Source of the DNA: CAYJMQ01 sp964371555
GTDB lineage: Bacteria > Bdellovibrionota > JACOXK01 > 2-02-FULL-40-11
Direction of reading: 5' to 3'
Assembly (NCBI GenBank): GCA_964371555.1
Contig: CAYJMQ010000002.1
Span: forward strand, 1-64,000
DNA length: 64,000 bases
The notes under the pieces are model-generated. The model made no database searches. It was not told the origin of the DNA and saw only the letters and a list, made by a program, of their open reading frames with translations. This document shows positions 51,446 to 59,958 of the stretch, piece after piece. The number at the start of each line of letters is the position of its first letter. The stretch's first letter is position 1. Made by a program: the position numbers and the translations under genes.

Positions 51446-52518
51446 ATCTCTTTTTTAGAAAGTTTCAATTTAAGATAGTTGTCAAAGTTGCGTTTTACTT
51501 CTTTAAAAGAATCCCCCCCGAATTTTTCCAAAAAGGCTTTTGCAATTTCAATGGCGACGACATTTCTTGCGATGATGGCAGCCGGAGCGACAGCGCAGCT
51601 ATCCGTTCGCTGTGAAAATGCACGGGCATTTTCCAGCGTGAATATATTGACGGTTCTCAATGGTTTTTTTGACAAAGTAGAGAGGGGTTTCATCGCCGCG
51701 CGAATAATAATTTCTTCTCCCGTTGTCATCCCTCCTTCCAATCCGCCGCTTCGATTGGTTTTTCTGTAAAAGCCAAAACTCTTTTTATTTTTGCCGTCAT
51801 AGAAAATTTCATCGTGGCATTGAGATCCGGTCAGCGCTGCCGATTTAAAACCATGACCGATTTCGACCCCTTTAATGGCAGGGATCGACATGATAGCCTG
51901 CGCGATGCGTCCGTCGAGCCTCAAGTCCCATTGACCATAGCTTCCGAGGCCAACGGGGATTCCCTGCCCCCGGACTTCAAAGATTCCGCCGACCGTTTCC
52001 CCCTTTTTCTGACAGGCCTGGATGTGACGGGTCATTTTATTTTTTGCGCGAACAGAACCGATCTCTGTGACGAAAGATAAAAAAGAGATGTCAAAATTTT
52101 TTAAAAAATTTTGACAAACGGCGCCTACCGCTGTTCGGATTGCCGTTTCCCGGGCGCTCGCCCGCTCGAGCGTGTTTCGAATGTCATCATGTTGAAATTT
52201 AAGAGTTCCCACAAGGTCTGCATGGCCCGGGCGGGGAGTTTCGAGACGGGGGGGATGGCTGTGAATTGTAAAATCTTTATTTTTAATCAGAAGGGCAATC
52301 GGCGATCCAATGGTTTTCCCATTTCTTATGCCAGAAAGGATCTGGATCGTATCTGTTTCAATTTTCATTCGACCGCTTCGGCCATAGCCTTTCTGTCGAA
52401 GGGAGAGTTCAGTCTGGATTTTTTCTCTGTTGAGAAAAAATCCGGATGGCAGGCCTTCCACAATCGCGAGCAATGCCTCTCCATGCGATTCCCCTGAAGT
52501 TAAAAAACGAAGTGTCAT
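51442..52518 (-). CDS. aroC: chorismate synthase
   Basis: A 358-residue enzyme starting at ATG 52518 (the in-frame TTG at 52524 is not needed). It makes chorismate from EPSP with reduced FMN. LRFLTSGESHGEALLAIVEGLPSG, RPGHADLVGTLKF, ERASARETAIR and GGLEGGMTTGE are the family hallmarks. It lies 12 bases after the pilQ-like stop, in the order pilQ-aroC-aroB. Confidence 0.96.
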   Translation of the reverse strand: MTLRFLTSGESHGEALLAIVEGLPSGFFLNREKIQTELSLRQKGYGRSGRMKIETDTIQILSGIRNGKTIGSPIALLIKNKDFTIHSHPPRLETPRPGHADLVGTLKFQHDDIRNTLERASARETAIRTAVGAVCQNFLKNFDISFLSFVTEIGSVRAKNKMTRHIQACQKKGETVGGIFEVRGQGIPVGLGSYGQWDLRLDGRIAQAIMSIPAIKGVEIGHGFKSAALTGSQCHDEIFYDGKNKKSFGFYRKTNRSGGLEGGMTTGEEIIIRAAMKPLSTLSKKPLRTVNIFTLENARAFSQRTDSCAVAPAAIIARNVVAIEIAKAFLEKFGGDSFKEVKRNFDNYLKLKLSKKEI

Positions 52519-52530
52519 AAGCAATTTTAT

Positions 52531-54075
52531 CTATTTTGTGTCGAGTGAAGCGATAAAGCTTTTGGCTCGATCGAGGACACTCGGAATGTCGCTCATAATA
52601 ATCGTGTTTGATGACCTGTCAACCGAGATCGAGCCGCGATCTGAAAGAAGTGGATAAAGATGCTGTTTGAGTTCCGAGGCCTTTCGGTATCTGACCGGGA
52701 GAAAGAGAATCCTGACAGGCGTAAGACGATCTTTGGCGAGCAGCGCCGCGCGCGCTTTTTCTTTTTCCTTTCGCAAACCATCCAGGCTTGCAATACGAAG
52801 AATATTCCCCTGTTTTACAAATCCCAATTGATGGGCTTCCAGTATCGCAATCAATGCTTCATCCCATGGGACGCGAAGCAGCCTTAAATTCAGGGATGCT
52901 TTGATCCCTTTTCCGATAATAATGTTATAGTCGCTTGCCTCCGAGAGCATTTGAAGGAGATCTTCAATGGGAGTATCTTTTGCATGCAATGAAAGTTCTT
53001 TTCCCTGAAGTCGCGAGGGAGACGTAAGATAGCGACCGAAGTCGGTAACTTCATCTGCCGTCACCCCTTCCAAAAATCTGGGGGGTTTCTTTTTTTCAAA
53101 TTCCACATAAATCTCATTTGCCTTTTGGACTACCGTCGGAGATACCGTGTCATTAAACTGAATAGAAACTTTCGCGCTCTTATACGGAGCGTCTGTTGTT
53201 GCCGCTGTAACTTTTGACAGATAGCTCTCTTCCTCGTTAATATCCAAAGGGGCTATCTCCTCCCCCAGTTCCGTTTCTTTGAATTCTAAAATGATCTCGC
53301 GATCGAAAATTGTTTTTTCAAACGATACCGGAAGAGAACTGAAGAGAGTGAGTTTTTCTCTGTTTTTCTCCTGGCTCCGACTGATTTTTTCAAGTTTCCC
53401 CCCTTTTACCCCCTCTTCTGTTCCCCATTCTGTTCCCAAAACAGGTTCGAGAGCCGGGGTTTCTGCCTGACTCTCTGGTATGGACTCTTCAGGCCTTTTT
53501 CCAAGTTCTTTTATGTCCTCTTCGGAGACAATCTTGTCTTTTTCTTCTGTTCGTGCAAGTTCAGCCAGATCCTTTTCGATCTCATTCGGAGATGTGGCGG
53601 CGGAGGGCGGCGCTGTCCGTTCTTTAGGTTTTTCTGGGATTTCTTCCGGGGTTTCTTCCTGAACAGGGCGGATATCAAGTCTTAAACCATATTCGGTCTG
53701 CCTTGCCGTAAAATCAGCATCTTGTTTGAGGTTTAGGAAAAGCTGTCCATAAGTTTTGCCTTCAATGGGCGTATTTTTGGCTGAGAATGATTTGATAGCC
53801 TTGCTCTTGAATCGCTTTGGGAAACTAACTTGAGATGTATCCACAGCATCAGCTGTCACAAGGATGGCGTCATCTGTTTTTGTGACCGCGTAATTTTGAA
53901 GGGGGTGTGTGGTAAAAACACCGACATATTCAAGTCCCCCTTTTTCAAGATGTTTTACTTCATCAATATAGATGCGGTTAGGATCTCTGGGCTGTTTTCC
54001 TGAACAACCGGAAGCCAAAATGGCGCCCATCAGGCAACTCAGGCAACCGATCACAACAACAGCTTTTTTTGTCAT
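52531..54075 (-). CDS. pilQ: PilQ-like secretin N-terminal protein lacking the secretin barrel
   Basis: A 514-residue lipoprotein: signal peptide ending in LASGC (Cys24). There are two AMIN-like stretches (about 30-135 and 240-335) separated by a low-complexity, Glu/Pro-rich linker (~140-230). Then an STN/N0 domain (LSLHAKDTPIEDLLQMLSEA, ~370-440) and an N1 domain ending in VDRSSNTIIMSDIPSVLDRAKSFIASLDT. The stop falls exactly where the outer-membrane secretin domain (about 240 more residues) should begin. No other frame continues it, as aroC starts 12 bases later. Full-length PilQ forms the pilus exit pore; this product cannot. It is either a deletion, a split with the pore elsewhere, or an assembly join. 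Confidence 0.85.
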   Translation of the reverse strand: MTKKAVVVIGCLSCLMGAILASGCSGKQPRDPNRIYIDEVKHLEKGGLEYVGVFTTHPLQNYAVTKTDDAILVTADAVDTSQVSFPKRFKSKAIKSFSAKNTPIEGKTYGQLFLNLKQDADFTARQTEYGLRLDIRPVQEETPEEIPEKPKERTAPPSAATSPNEIEKDLAELARTEEKDKIVSEEDIKELGKRPEESIPESQAETPALEPVLGTEWGTEEGVKGGKLEKISRSQEKNREKLTLFSSLPVSFEKTIFDREIILEFKETELGEEIAPLDINEEESYLSKVTAATTDAPYKSAKVSIQFNDTVSPTVVQKANEIYVEFEKKKPPRFLEGVTADEVTDFGRYLTSPSRLQGKELSLHAKDTPIEDLLQMLSEASDYNIIIGKGIKASLNLRLLRVPWDEALIAILEAHQLGFVKQGNILRIASLDGLRKEKEKARAALLAKDRLTPVRILFLPVRYRKASELKQHLYPLLSDRGSISVDRSSNTIIMSDIPSVLDRAKSFIASLDTK

Positions 54076-54077
54076 GG

Positions 54078-54413
54078 TCAGTGTCCCCGTATGGTAAATA
54101 CCTTTTTCCCGAAGTCCCCTTGAATGATAACTATTTTATCATCAATCTTTGTAATTTTGCCACCATTTTTGCCAACCGAAGTCCCAACTTTAGCGATGAA
54201 ACTTTTTCCGTCATTGGCTTGAAAAAGGGCAATGTTTGCGTCTATTCCCCAAATAACCGCCTTCAATTCGAGTTCATTAAACGGATAATCGGTCAGGCTT
54301 TCTTTTTTCGGGGGTTTTTCTATCGGAAGAGGGAGCGGTGTAAAGGGATTTTTTGCCCCATGGCAGACAGGCGCAGTCAATAGCAACAGACACAATGAAA
54401 TCACTATTTTCAT
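54078..54413 (-). CDS. pilP: type IV pilus assembly lipoprotein-like PilP
   Basis: A 111-residue protein with a signal peptide (cleavage near CHGA) and a small beta domain (LKAVIWGIDANIALFQANDG, SFIAKVGTSVGKNGGKITKI) typical of PilP, which links PilN/PilO to PilQ in the periplasm. It is shorter than usual (~170) and has no lipobox Cys at the expected place. Order and 4-base overlap with pilO support the call. Confidence 0.85.
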   Translation of the reverse strand: MKIVISLCLLLLTAPVCHGAKNPFTPLPLPIEKPPKKESLTDYPFNELELKAVIWGIDANIALFQANDGKSFIAKVGTSVGKNGGKITKIDDKIVIIQGDFGKKVFTIRGH

Positions 54414-54961
54414 GGTTTGTCTCCAGTTCTTCGAAATGTTGTCATCTTTGCCGCGGTTGAAATAACAAATACCTCTCCCCGTTTTTGGGGAGAGGTCATT
54501 TCAATGTTTGAGAGGAGGATTCTTCTTTGGAGTTGAGATAAATAACGGAAGAATTCGACTGTTTGCGGGAATGTTCCCTTCAGTTGAATTTCAATCGGCA
54601 TTTCAACAACGGGGCCAATGGTCTGTTCTTCAAGGGGTTTAAAGAGCAAAAATTCAATCCCCATTTTTTTTCCTTCTTCGCTCAGACCTGCCAAGAGCTC
54701 TGCGGTGTCATCTATTGAAGGGAGTTGGTTGAGAGTGGCGCCTGGAATGTCTACGATTTCTTCTTCCCGGAACAGCCTTTGAGCAGAGTCCAACTGTTGT
54801 TTCAGAGAGAGAAATTTAACTTCTGTTTCCTGAATTTCTTTCCGCAACGCTTCGAAGGATTGCTTTTTGGGGGCATAAATTCCTATATAGAAGAATAGAA
54901 GCAAAAAAACACCGAGAAGAAAAATCAGGACCAGCCGAATCATTGAAGAAAGGGGTGTCAT
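54410..54961 (-). CDS. pilO: type IV pilus inner-membrane protein PilO
   Basis: A 183-residue bitopic protein: membrane helix (~10-28), coiled-coil-like region (KKQSFEALRKEIQETEVKF), then a ferredoxin-like periplasmic domain (EFLLFKPLEEQ, VEFFRYLSQLQRRILL). It pairs with PilN in the alignment subcomplex. It overlaps pilN and pilP by 4 bases each. Confidence 0.88.
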   Translation of the reverse strand: MTPLSSMIRLVLIFLLGVFLLLFFYIGIYAPKKQSFEALRKEIQETEVKFLSLKQQLDSAQRLFREEEIVDIPGATLNQLPSIDDTAELLAGLSEEGKKMGIEFLLFKPLEEQTIGPVVEMPIEIQLKGTFPQTVEFFRYLSQLQRRILLSNIEMTSPQKRGEVFVISTAAKMTTFRRTGDKP

Positions 54962-55509
54962 TGGCTGTAGTTACACGCGATTGTGAATTTTTTTAATAGT
55001 CCTTCTTTTTGAGAAAGCTGTTCGATTGCAACAATTTTTACGGTTTCAAAAAATTTTGAATTTTCAAGCCCCGCAAGAAAGCGTGAAATGATCTGATGGT
55101 TCAACGCGAAACCCTGGAGTATCATTTTGTTTTCTTTTTGAGAAAGCGCGTGCAGCCATGCTTTGTCAGGGAGCGAAGAACTGATCGCTTCAAGAATTTT
55201 AAGTAGTGTCTGATTGTCCTGCTTCAAGCGCTCCAAAACCGCAGCCTCGGGTTTCATTTTCCTTTGCGATTTTATCTTGATGATCTCCCGCTGAAGGGAT
55301 GTTTGTTGACTGCCGAGGTCTGATAAATATTTTTCTGATACCCTGATTTCTCTTGCCAGATTGTTGTAGAAGGTTGCCAGAAACGCAATCTCAAAACCGA
55401 TGAGAATGAAAGCAAAGATGGTAAGGAAAAGAGAGGGGCGGTAGGGGATTTTCTCAAACAGCGATGGTTTGGTTTTTGCCGGTTGTCTTAAGAGGTTGAG
55501 TCTTTTCAT
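54958..55509 (-). CDS. pilN: type IV pilus inner-membrane protein PilN
   Basis: A 183-residue protein with a short cytoplasmic N-terminus (RLNLLRQP, the segment that docks in PilM, usually INLLP), one membrane helix (~28-50), a coiled coil and a periplasmic domain (LPDKAWLHALSQKENKMILQG). It overlaps pilM and pilO by 4 bases each. Confidence 0.9.
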   Translation of the reverse strand: MKRLNLLRQPAKTKPSLFEKIPYRPSLFLTIFAFILIGFEIAFLATFYNNLAREIRVSEKYLSDLGSQQTSLQREIIKIKSQRKMKPEAAVLERLKQDNQTLLKILEAISSSLPDKAWLHALSQKENKMILQGFALNHQIISRFLAGLENSKFFETVKIVAIEQLSQKEGLLKKFTIACNYSQ

Positions 55510-56555
55510 CGGGTTGCCAATCCTACGGCGACAGGAACCAAAGGCTCCAGCTCTTCGACATATTTCGGATTCAGATTTTGTTTATTATAAGTAAGTTTCT
55601 CCAGTAATTTCAGCGGGTGTGTTTCAATGGCGGTTTTTTGAGAAATCCAGCCTGCCAGCGGAACAATTTTGGCGGTTCCCCCTGAAAGATAGATTTTTTC
55701 GATCGCAAGCTCCGGGAATTGAGTGAGCGCATGATGGATGGCGGTCTGAACCTCATGACAAAGCTGATCACAAGACTTCTCGATGATTTCTGTTGTTTCC
55801 TCTGGCAGGTGTTTTTCTTTAAAACAGCTTACTTTTAAAGATTCGGCTTCCGTAAGGCTTATTTTAAGTGTTTCTCTTAACGCATCCGTGATGTGGTTTC
55901 CTCCAAATGGGAGATGCCTGTGAAATGCAAATCCCCCATTGTGAAGGACAATCGCCTCTGTTGAATAAGCGCCCGCATGAATGAGCAACACATTTTTTTC
56001 TTCGGGATAGAGGAGGGTGAAGAGATTGGCCAGCGTCGTAGAAACCGGCTCAACCGCAACGGTTTTGAGATCTGCGCCTTCGATGACATTTTGGCAAATT
56101 TCCAGAAATTTTTTTTTCACGGCTACCATGAGGAGAGGCGTTTTCTGCGCCTGTCCCGGCTCGGGGGGGAGGATCTGGTAGTCGATATTTGTTTCGTCAA
56201 TTGAAAACGGGATATATTGGGATGCGATGATTGGGAGTTGATCTTCAATTTCCTCTTCGGCCAACTTTGGCAATGTAATCCTTTTTGCGATCACCGCAGA
56301 TCCTGAGACCGCGTAAGCTACCTCTTTTTGGGGGAGTTTTTCTTTTGAAAAAAGCTCTTTGATGGATTCCTCAAGTGTGTAGGCATCCATAATGTCACCG
56401 TCCACAACTGTCCCGCGCGGGAGTCCAATATAACTTAATGTTTCGATTTCAAGCTGGGATTTCTTTTTTTTAAGAGATACCGCCTTTAGAGTATGCGAGC
56501 CAATATCCAATCCGATGACGTTTGAGGACCCCTTCCATCTGTTTAGAAATGACAT
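55506..56555 (-). CDS. pilM: type IV pilus ATPase-like protein PilM
   Basis: A 349-residue actin/FtsA-like cytoplasmic protein: VIGLDIGSHTLKAV (phosphate 1), EEIEDQLPIIASQYIPF, VLLIHAGAYSTEAIV (phosphate 2) and KIYLSGGTAKIVPLAGW (adenosine motif). It organises PilN/PilO at the inner membrane. First gene of the pil-aro operon; divergent from gatC. Confidence 0.92.
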   Translation of the reverse strand: MSFLNRWKGSSNVIGLDIGSHTLKAVSLKKKKSQLEIETLSYIGLPRGTVVDGDIMDAYTLEESIKELFSKEKLPQKEVAYAVSGSAVIAKRITLPKLAEEEIEDQLPIIASQYIPFSIDETNIDYQILPPEPGQAQKTPLLMVAVKKKFLEICQNVIEGADLKTVAVEPVSTTLANLFTLLYPEEKNVLLIHAGAYSTEAIVLHNGGFAFHRHLPFGGNHITDALRETLKISLTEAESLKVSCFKEKHLPEETTEIIEKSCDQLCHEVQTAIHHALTQFPELAIEKIYLSGGTAKIVPLAGWISQKTAIETHPLKLLEKLTYNKQNLNPKYVEELEPLVPVAVGLATR

Positions 56556-56644
56556 CGATCTTGCTCCAGTGAAAGCCTAAAAAAATAAGATAAGTTACTA
56601 ATTTTATAACAAATTTTAGCAATGACAGCAAGGAAATGACACTT

Positions 56645-56690
56645 GGAGTCTGTCGGAGTACTGGACGAAACGAGTACTCCGACAGACTCC
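56645..56690. repeat. 18-bp perfect inverted repeat in the pilM-gatC divergent region
   Basis: GGAGTCTGTCGGAGTACT (56645-56662) is the exact reverse complement of AGTACTCCGACAGACTCC (56673-56690), with a 10-base spacer. It lies 47 bases before the gatC ATG and 90 bases before pilM. A terminator is unlikely between divergent starts; it may be a regulatory or dispersed hairpin element. Confidence 0.7.
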
Positions 56691-56737
56691 TTGGCAATTT
56701 TGACGATAAATGCTAGAGCAATGGCTAAAGGAATAGA

Positions 56738-57037
56738 ATGACGCGATTGACCAAAGCAGAGGTCGAACATGTGGCGAAACTTTCGTATTTGGAACTGACT
56801 CCGGAAGAGCTTGAGCGCCACACAAAAGATTTGGCTTCCATTGTGCGCTATGTTGAGAAGTTGAATGAGCTCGACACAACACGGGTTCAGCCGACATACC
56901 AGGTGAATGCGGTAACAAACGCCATGCGGGAAGACGAGGTCACAGATTCACTGAATACTCAGGAATTGCTTAAAATGGCTCCCGAGCATGATGACCACTC
57001 GATTCAGGTCCCAAAAATTATTGATCTGGAACCCTAG
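56738..57037 (+). CDS. gatC: Asp-tRNA(Asn)/Glu-tRNA(Gln) amidotransferase subunit C
   Basis: A 99-residue subunit that wraps GatA and GatB. VEHVAKLSYLELTPEELE, KDLASIVRYVEKLNELDT and MREDEVTDSL, and the C-terminal ... FQVPKII-like ending (IQVPKIIDLEP) are typical. It starts the gatCAB operon, 3 bases before gatA. Its presence implies that this organism makes Gln-tRNA and/or Asn-tRNA by transamidation. Confidence 0.95.
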   Translation: MTRLTKAEVEHVAKLSYLELTPEELERHTKDLASIVRYVEKLNELDTTRVQPTYQVNAVTNAMREDEVTDSLNTQELLKMAPEHDDHSIQVPKIIDLEP

Positions 57038-57040
57038 CCA

Positions 57041-58498
57041 ATGTCCGTTTACGAACTAAGTTTATCTGAACTCTCTCAAAAACTTTCCAAAAAAGAGATC
57101 AGTTCGAGAGAACTCACAGCGTCTGTTCTCAAACGGATTCACAATACCAATGCCGCTCTTAATACATTTGTGACGATTACGGAAGAAGAAGCTATTTCCG
57201 ATGCCAAAAGGGTAGATGAAAAAAGGGGAAGGGGGGAAACACTTTCCCCGTTGGCCGGGATTCCGATTGGACTCAAGGATATATTTCTCACAAAAGGGAT
57301 TAAAACCACCTGCTGCTCAAAAATTTTGTCAAATTTTGTCCCTCCTTACGACGCAACCGTTGTCCGGAGGCTCAAAGAAAATGATTATGTGCTCGTTGGC
57401 AAACTCAATATGGATGAGTTTGCCATGGGATCGTCCAACGAAAATTCATATTATGGCGCCGTAAAAAATCCGTGGGATCTTGAGAGAATTCCCGGTGGCT
57501 CAAGCGGGGGATCGGCGGCCGCGGTTTCTGCTTCCCAGTGTATCGGATCTTATGGAACTGACACGGGGGGATCGGTGAGACAACCCGCCGCTTTATGCAG
57601 TGTGGTGGGACTAAAACCAACTTATGGACGTGTGAGCCGTTATGGAATTATTGCCTTTGCGTCGTCTCTGGATCAGGTGGGGCCCTTTGGAAAAACAGTT
57701 AAAGACACCGCGCTTCTTTTACAGGCGGTAGCCGGCTACGATCCCCTCGATTCAACATCGGCTTCACTTGCGGTTCCGGACTATGCAAAATTCCTTAAAA
57801 ATGACGCAAAGGGGCTGACGGTTGGGATTGCAAAAGAATATTTCACAGAAGGGATGCAGAAAGAGGTTGAACGATCGGTCAGAGACGCGATTGACCAACT
57901 TAAAAAACTCGGCGCAAAGATCGTTGATGTTTCTCTCCCTCATACCCCCTATGCCATTCCAACTTATTATATTGTGGCGACCGCTGAGGCGAGTTCGAAC
58001 CTCGCCCGTTATGATGGAGTTAAATATGGGTACCGCGCGAAGGGTGAGACGCTGCTTGAAATGTACCGAAAGACAAGGGGGGAAGGTTTTGGCAGAGAAG
58101 TGAAGAGAAGAATCATGTTGGGGACATTTGCCTTAAGCAGTGGGTACTACGAAGCCTATTATAAAAAAGCAGGCCAGGTGAGGACACTCCTTAAAAACGA
58201 TTTTCATGATGCCTTTAAAAAATGCGATGTCATTGTAACCCCAGCCTCTCCGACCACCGCTTTTAAGTTGGGAGAGAAGATGGAAGATCCGCTTACGATG
58301 TATCTGTCAGATATTTTTACGATTTCTGCCAATCTGGCCGGAATTCCGGGATTGGTTCTTCCATGCGGTTTTGACCGGAAGGGACTTCCGATCGGTCTTC
58401 AGATTTTGGCCCCCCATTTCAAAGAGGAATCGTTGTTTCATTTGGCCCATGCCTATGAAAAATCGACGGAATGGCATTTGAGAAAACCCGCTCTATGA
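57041..58498 (+). CDS. gatA: amidotransferase subunit A (amidase)
   Basis: A 485-residue amidase-signature enzyme that releases ammonia from glutamine. The catalytic Lys lies in GIPIGLKDIFLTKGI; the Ser-cis-Ser pair in GGSSGGSAAAVSA and SYGTDTGGSVRQPAALC; GLKPTYGRVSRYG follows. Usual length (~485). Confidence 0.97.
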   Translation: MSVYELSLSELSQKLSKKEISSRELTASVLKRIHNTNAALNTFVTITEEEAISDAKRVDEKRGRGETLSPLAGIPIGLKDIFLTKGIKTTCCSKILSNFVPPYDATVVRRLKENDYVLVGKLNMDEFAMGSSNENSYYGAVKNPWDLERIPGGSSGGSAAAVSASQCIGSYGTDTGGSVRQPAALCSVVGLKPTYGRVSRYGIIAFASSLDQVGPFGKTVKDTALLLQAVAGYDPLDSTSASLAVPDYAKFLKNDAKGLTVGIAKEYFTEGMQKEVERSVRDAIDQLKKLGAKIVDVSLPHTPYAIPTYYIVATAEASSNLARYDGVKYGYRAKGETLLEMYRKTRGEGFGREVKRRIMLGTFALSSGYYEAYYKKAGQVRTLLKNDFHDAFKKCDVIVTPASPTTAFKLGEKMEDPLTMYLSDIFTISANLAGIPGLVLPCGFDRKGLPIGLQILAPHFKEESLFHLAHAYEKSTEWHLRKPAL

Positions 58499-58505
58499 AG
58501 ACGCC

Positions 58506-59948
58506 ATGAAAATGAAAGATAAGAGAGAAGATCGGTTTGAAGCGGTCATTGGACTCGAAGTCCACGCGCAGCTGCGGACAAAGAGTAAAATTTTTTGCGG
58601 CTGCTCAACCAAATTTGTTTCTGAAGAAAATGTTCATGTTTGTCCTGTCTGTGCGGGGCTTCCGGGGACCCTCCCTGTTTTGAACCGCAAGGCTGTCGAT
58701 TTTGCGATGAAGATGGCGTTGGCGGCGCATTGTCATATCAATGAAACGTCTATTTTTGCCCGGAAGAATTATTTTTATCCCGATCTTCCGAAGGGGTATC
58801 AAATTTCCCAGTATGACAAACCGCTGGCCGAAGAAGGGTGGGTGGAGATTCAGACAGATGGTCAAAGCAAGAAAATACGGATTCAGCGCATTCATATGGA
58901 AGAAGATGCCGGAAAAAATGTGCATGGGAAAAGAGGGAGTTATGTCAATCTCAATCGTGCCGGGGTTCCACTGATTGAAATTGTTTCGTATCCCGATTTG
59001 GCGACCAGCGGGGAGGCAAGTCAGTATGTGAAAAAACTTCGTTCTATTCTCCGGTATACGGGGGTTTCAGATGGAAACATGGAAGAAGGGAATTTAAGAT
59101 GCGATGTCAATGTTTCCGTGAGACAGCGCGGGGAAAAGAAGTTGGGGACCCGGTCGGAAGTAAAAAATATTAATTCTTTTCGGTTTATTGAAAAGGCGAT
59201 TGAGTTTGAAATTCAGAGGCAAACGGAAATTCTGGAAGGCGGCAATCAGGTGATTCAGGAAACGCGGCTTTTTGACGCCAACCGGGGGGAGACGTTTTCC
59301 ATGCGAAGCAAAGAAGAGGCGCACGATTATCGCTATTTTCCTGAACCGGATCTCGTTTCACTCAATGTAGAAAAATCGTGGATTGAAGATTGTGAGAGCA
59401 AGCTTCCTGAACTTCCAGATGAGAAAGCAAAGAGGTTTGCGGCTCAATACCAGCTTTCACATTATGATGCCGCGCTTTTGGTTCAGGAAAAAGAGCTGGC
59501 AGAGTATTATGAAGAGGTTGCCCACGCCTCTCATCAACCCAAACTTGCGAGCAATTGGATTCTTACAGAGCTTTTGCATGTTGTCTCTGCCGATCAAATC
59601 GAAACATCGCCGGTTTCTTCCAAACATCTTGGTGAATTGATCCAGTTAATTACAAGCGGGGTTATTTCCGGAAAAATTGCCAAAACTGTTTTTGAGAAGA
59701 TGATGATTTCTCGACAAGCGCCAAAAATCATTGTAGAAAAAGAGGGTCTTTGGCAGGTTTCAGATGAGGGTGTTGTGATAGAGGCTGTGGAAAAGATTCT
59801 GACGGAGCGAAAAGAAGAAGTCGAAAAATACAGGGCTGGAAATGAAAAACTTTTTGGTTTTTTTGTTGGGCAAATTATGAAACTGACCGAAGGAAAGGCA
59901 AATCCCGCTTTGGTAAATCAGATCTTGAAGAAAAAATTGGGAAAATAA
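58506..59948 (+). CDS. gatB: amidotransferase subunit B
   Basis: A 480-residue enzyme that phosphorylates and amidates Glu-tRNA(Gln) or Asp-tRNA(Asn). VIGLEVHAQLRTKSKIFCGC, VCPVCAGLPGTLPVLN, FYPDLPKGYQISQYD, and EEGNLRCDVNVSVR match GatB; the C-terminal YqeY-like helical tail (GNEKLFGFFVGQIMKLTEGKA) is complete. An in-frame ATG 6 bases downstream is possible. Confidence 0.97.
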   Translation: MKMKDKREDRFEAVIGLEVHAQLRTKSKIFCGCSTKFVSEENVHVCPVCAGLPGTLPVLNRKAVDFAMKMALAAHCHINETSIFARKNYFYPDLPKGYQISQYDKPLAEEGWVEIQTDGQSKKIRIQRIHMEEDAGKNVHGKRGSYVNLNRAGVPLIEIVSYPDLATSGEASQYVKKLRSILRYTGVSDGNMEEGNLRCDVNVSVRQRGEKKLGTRSEVKNINSFRFIEKAIEFEIQRQTEILEGGNQVIQETRLFDANRGETFSMRSKEEAHDYRYFPEPDLVSLNVEKSWIEDCESKLPELPDEKAKRFAAQYQLSHYDAALLVQEKELAEYYEEVAHASHQPKLASNWILTELLHVVSADQIETSPVSSKHLGELIQLITSGVISGKIAKTVFEKMMISRQAPKIIVEKEGLWQVSDEGVVIEAVEKILTERKEEVEKYRAGNEKLFGFFVGQIMKLTEGKANPALVNQILKKKLGK

Positions 59949-59958
59949 GGAGGAATCG

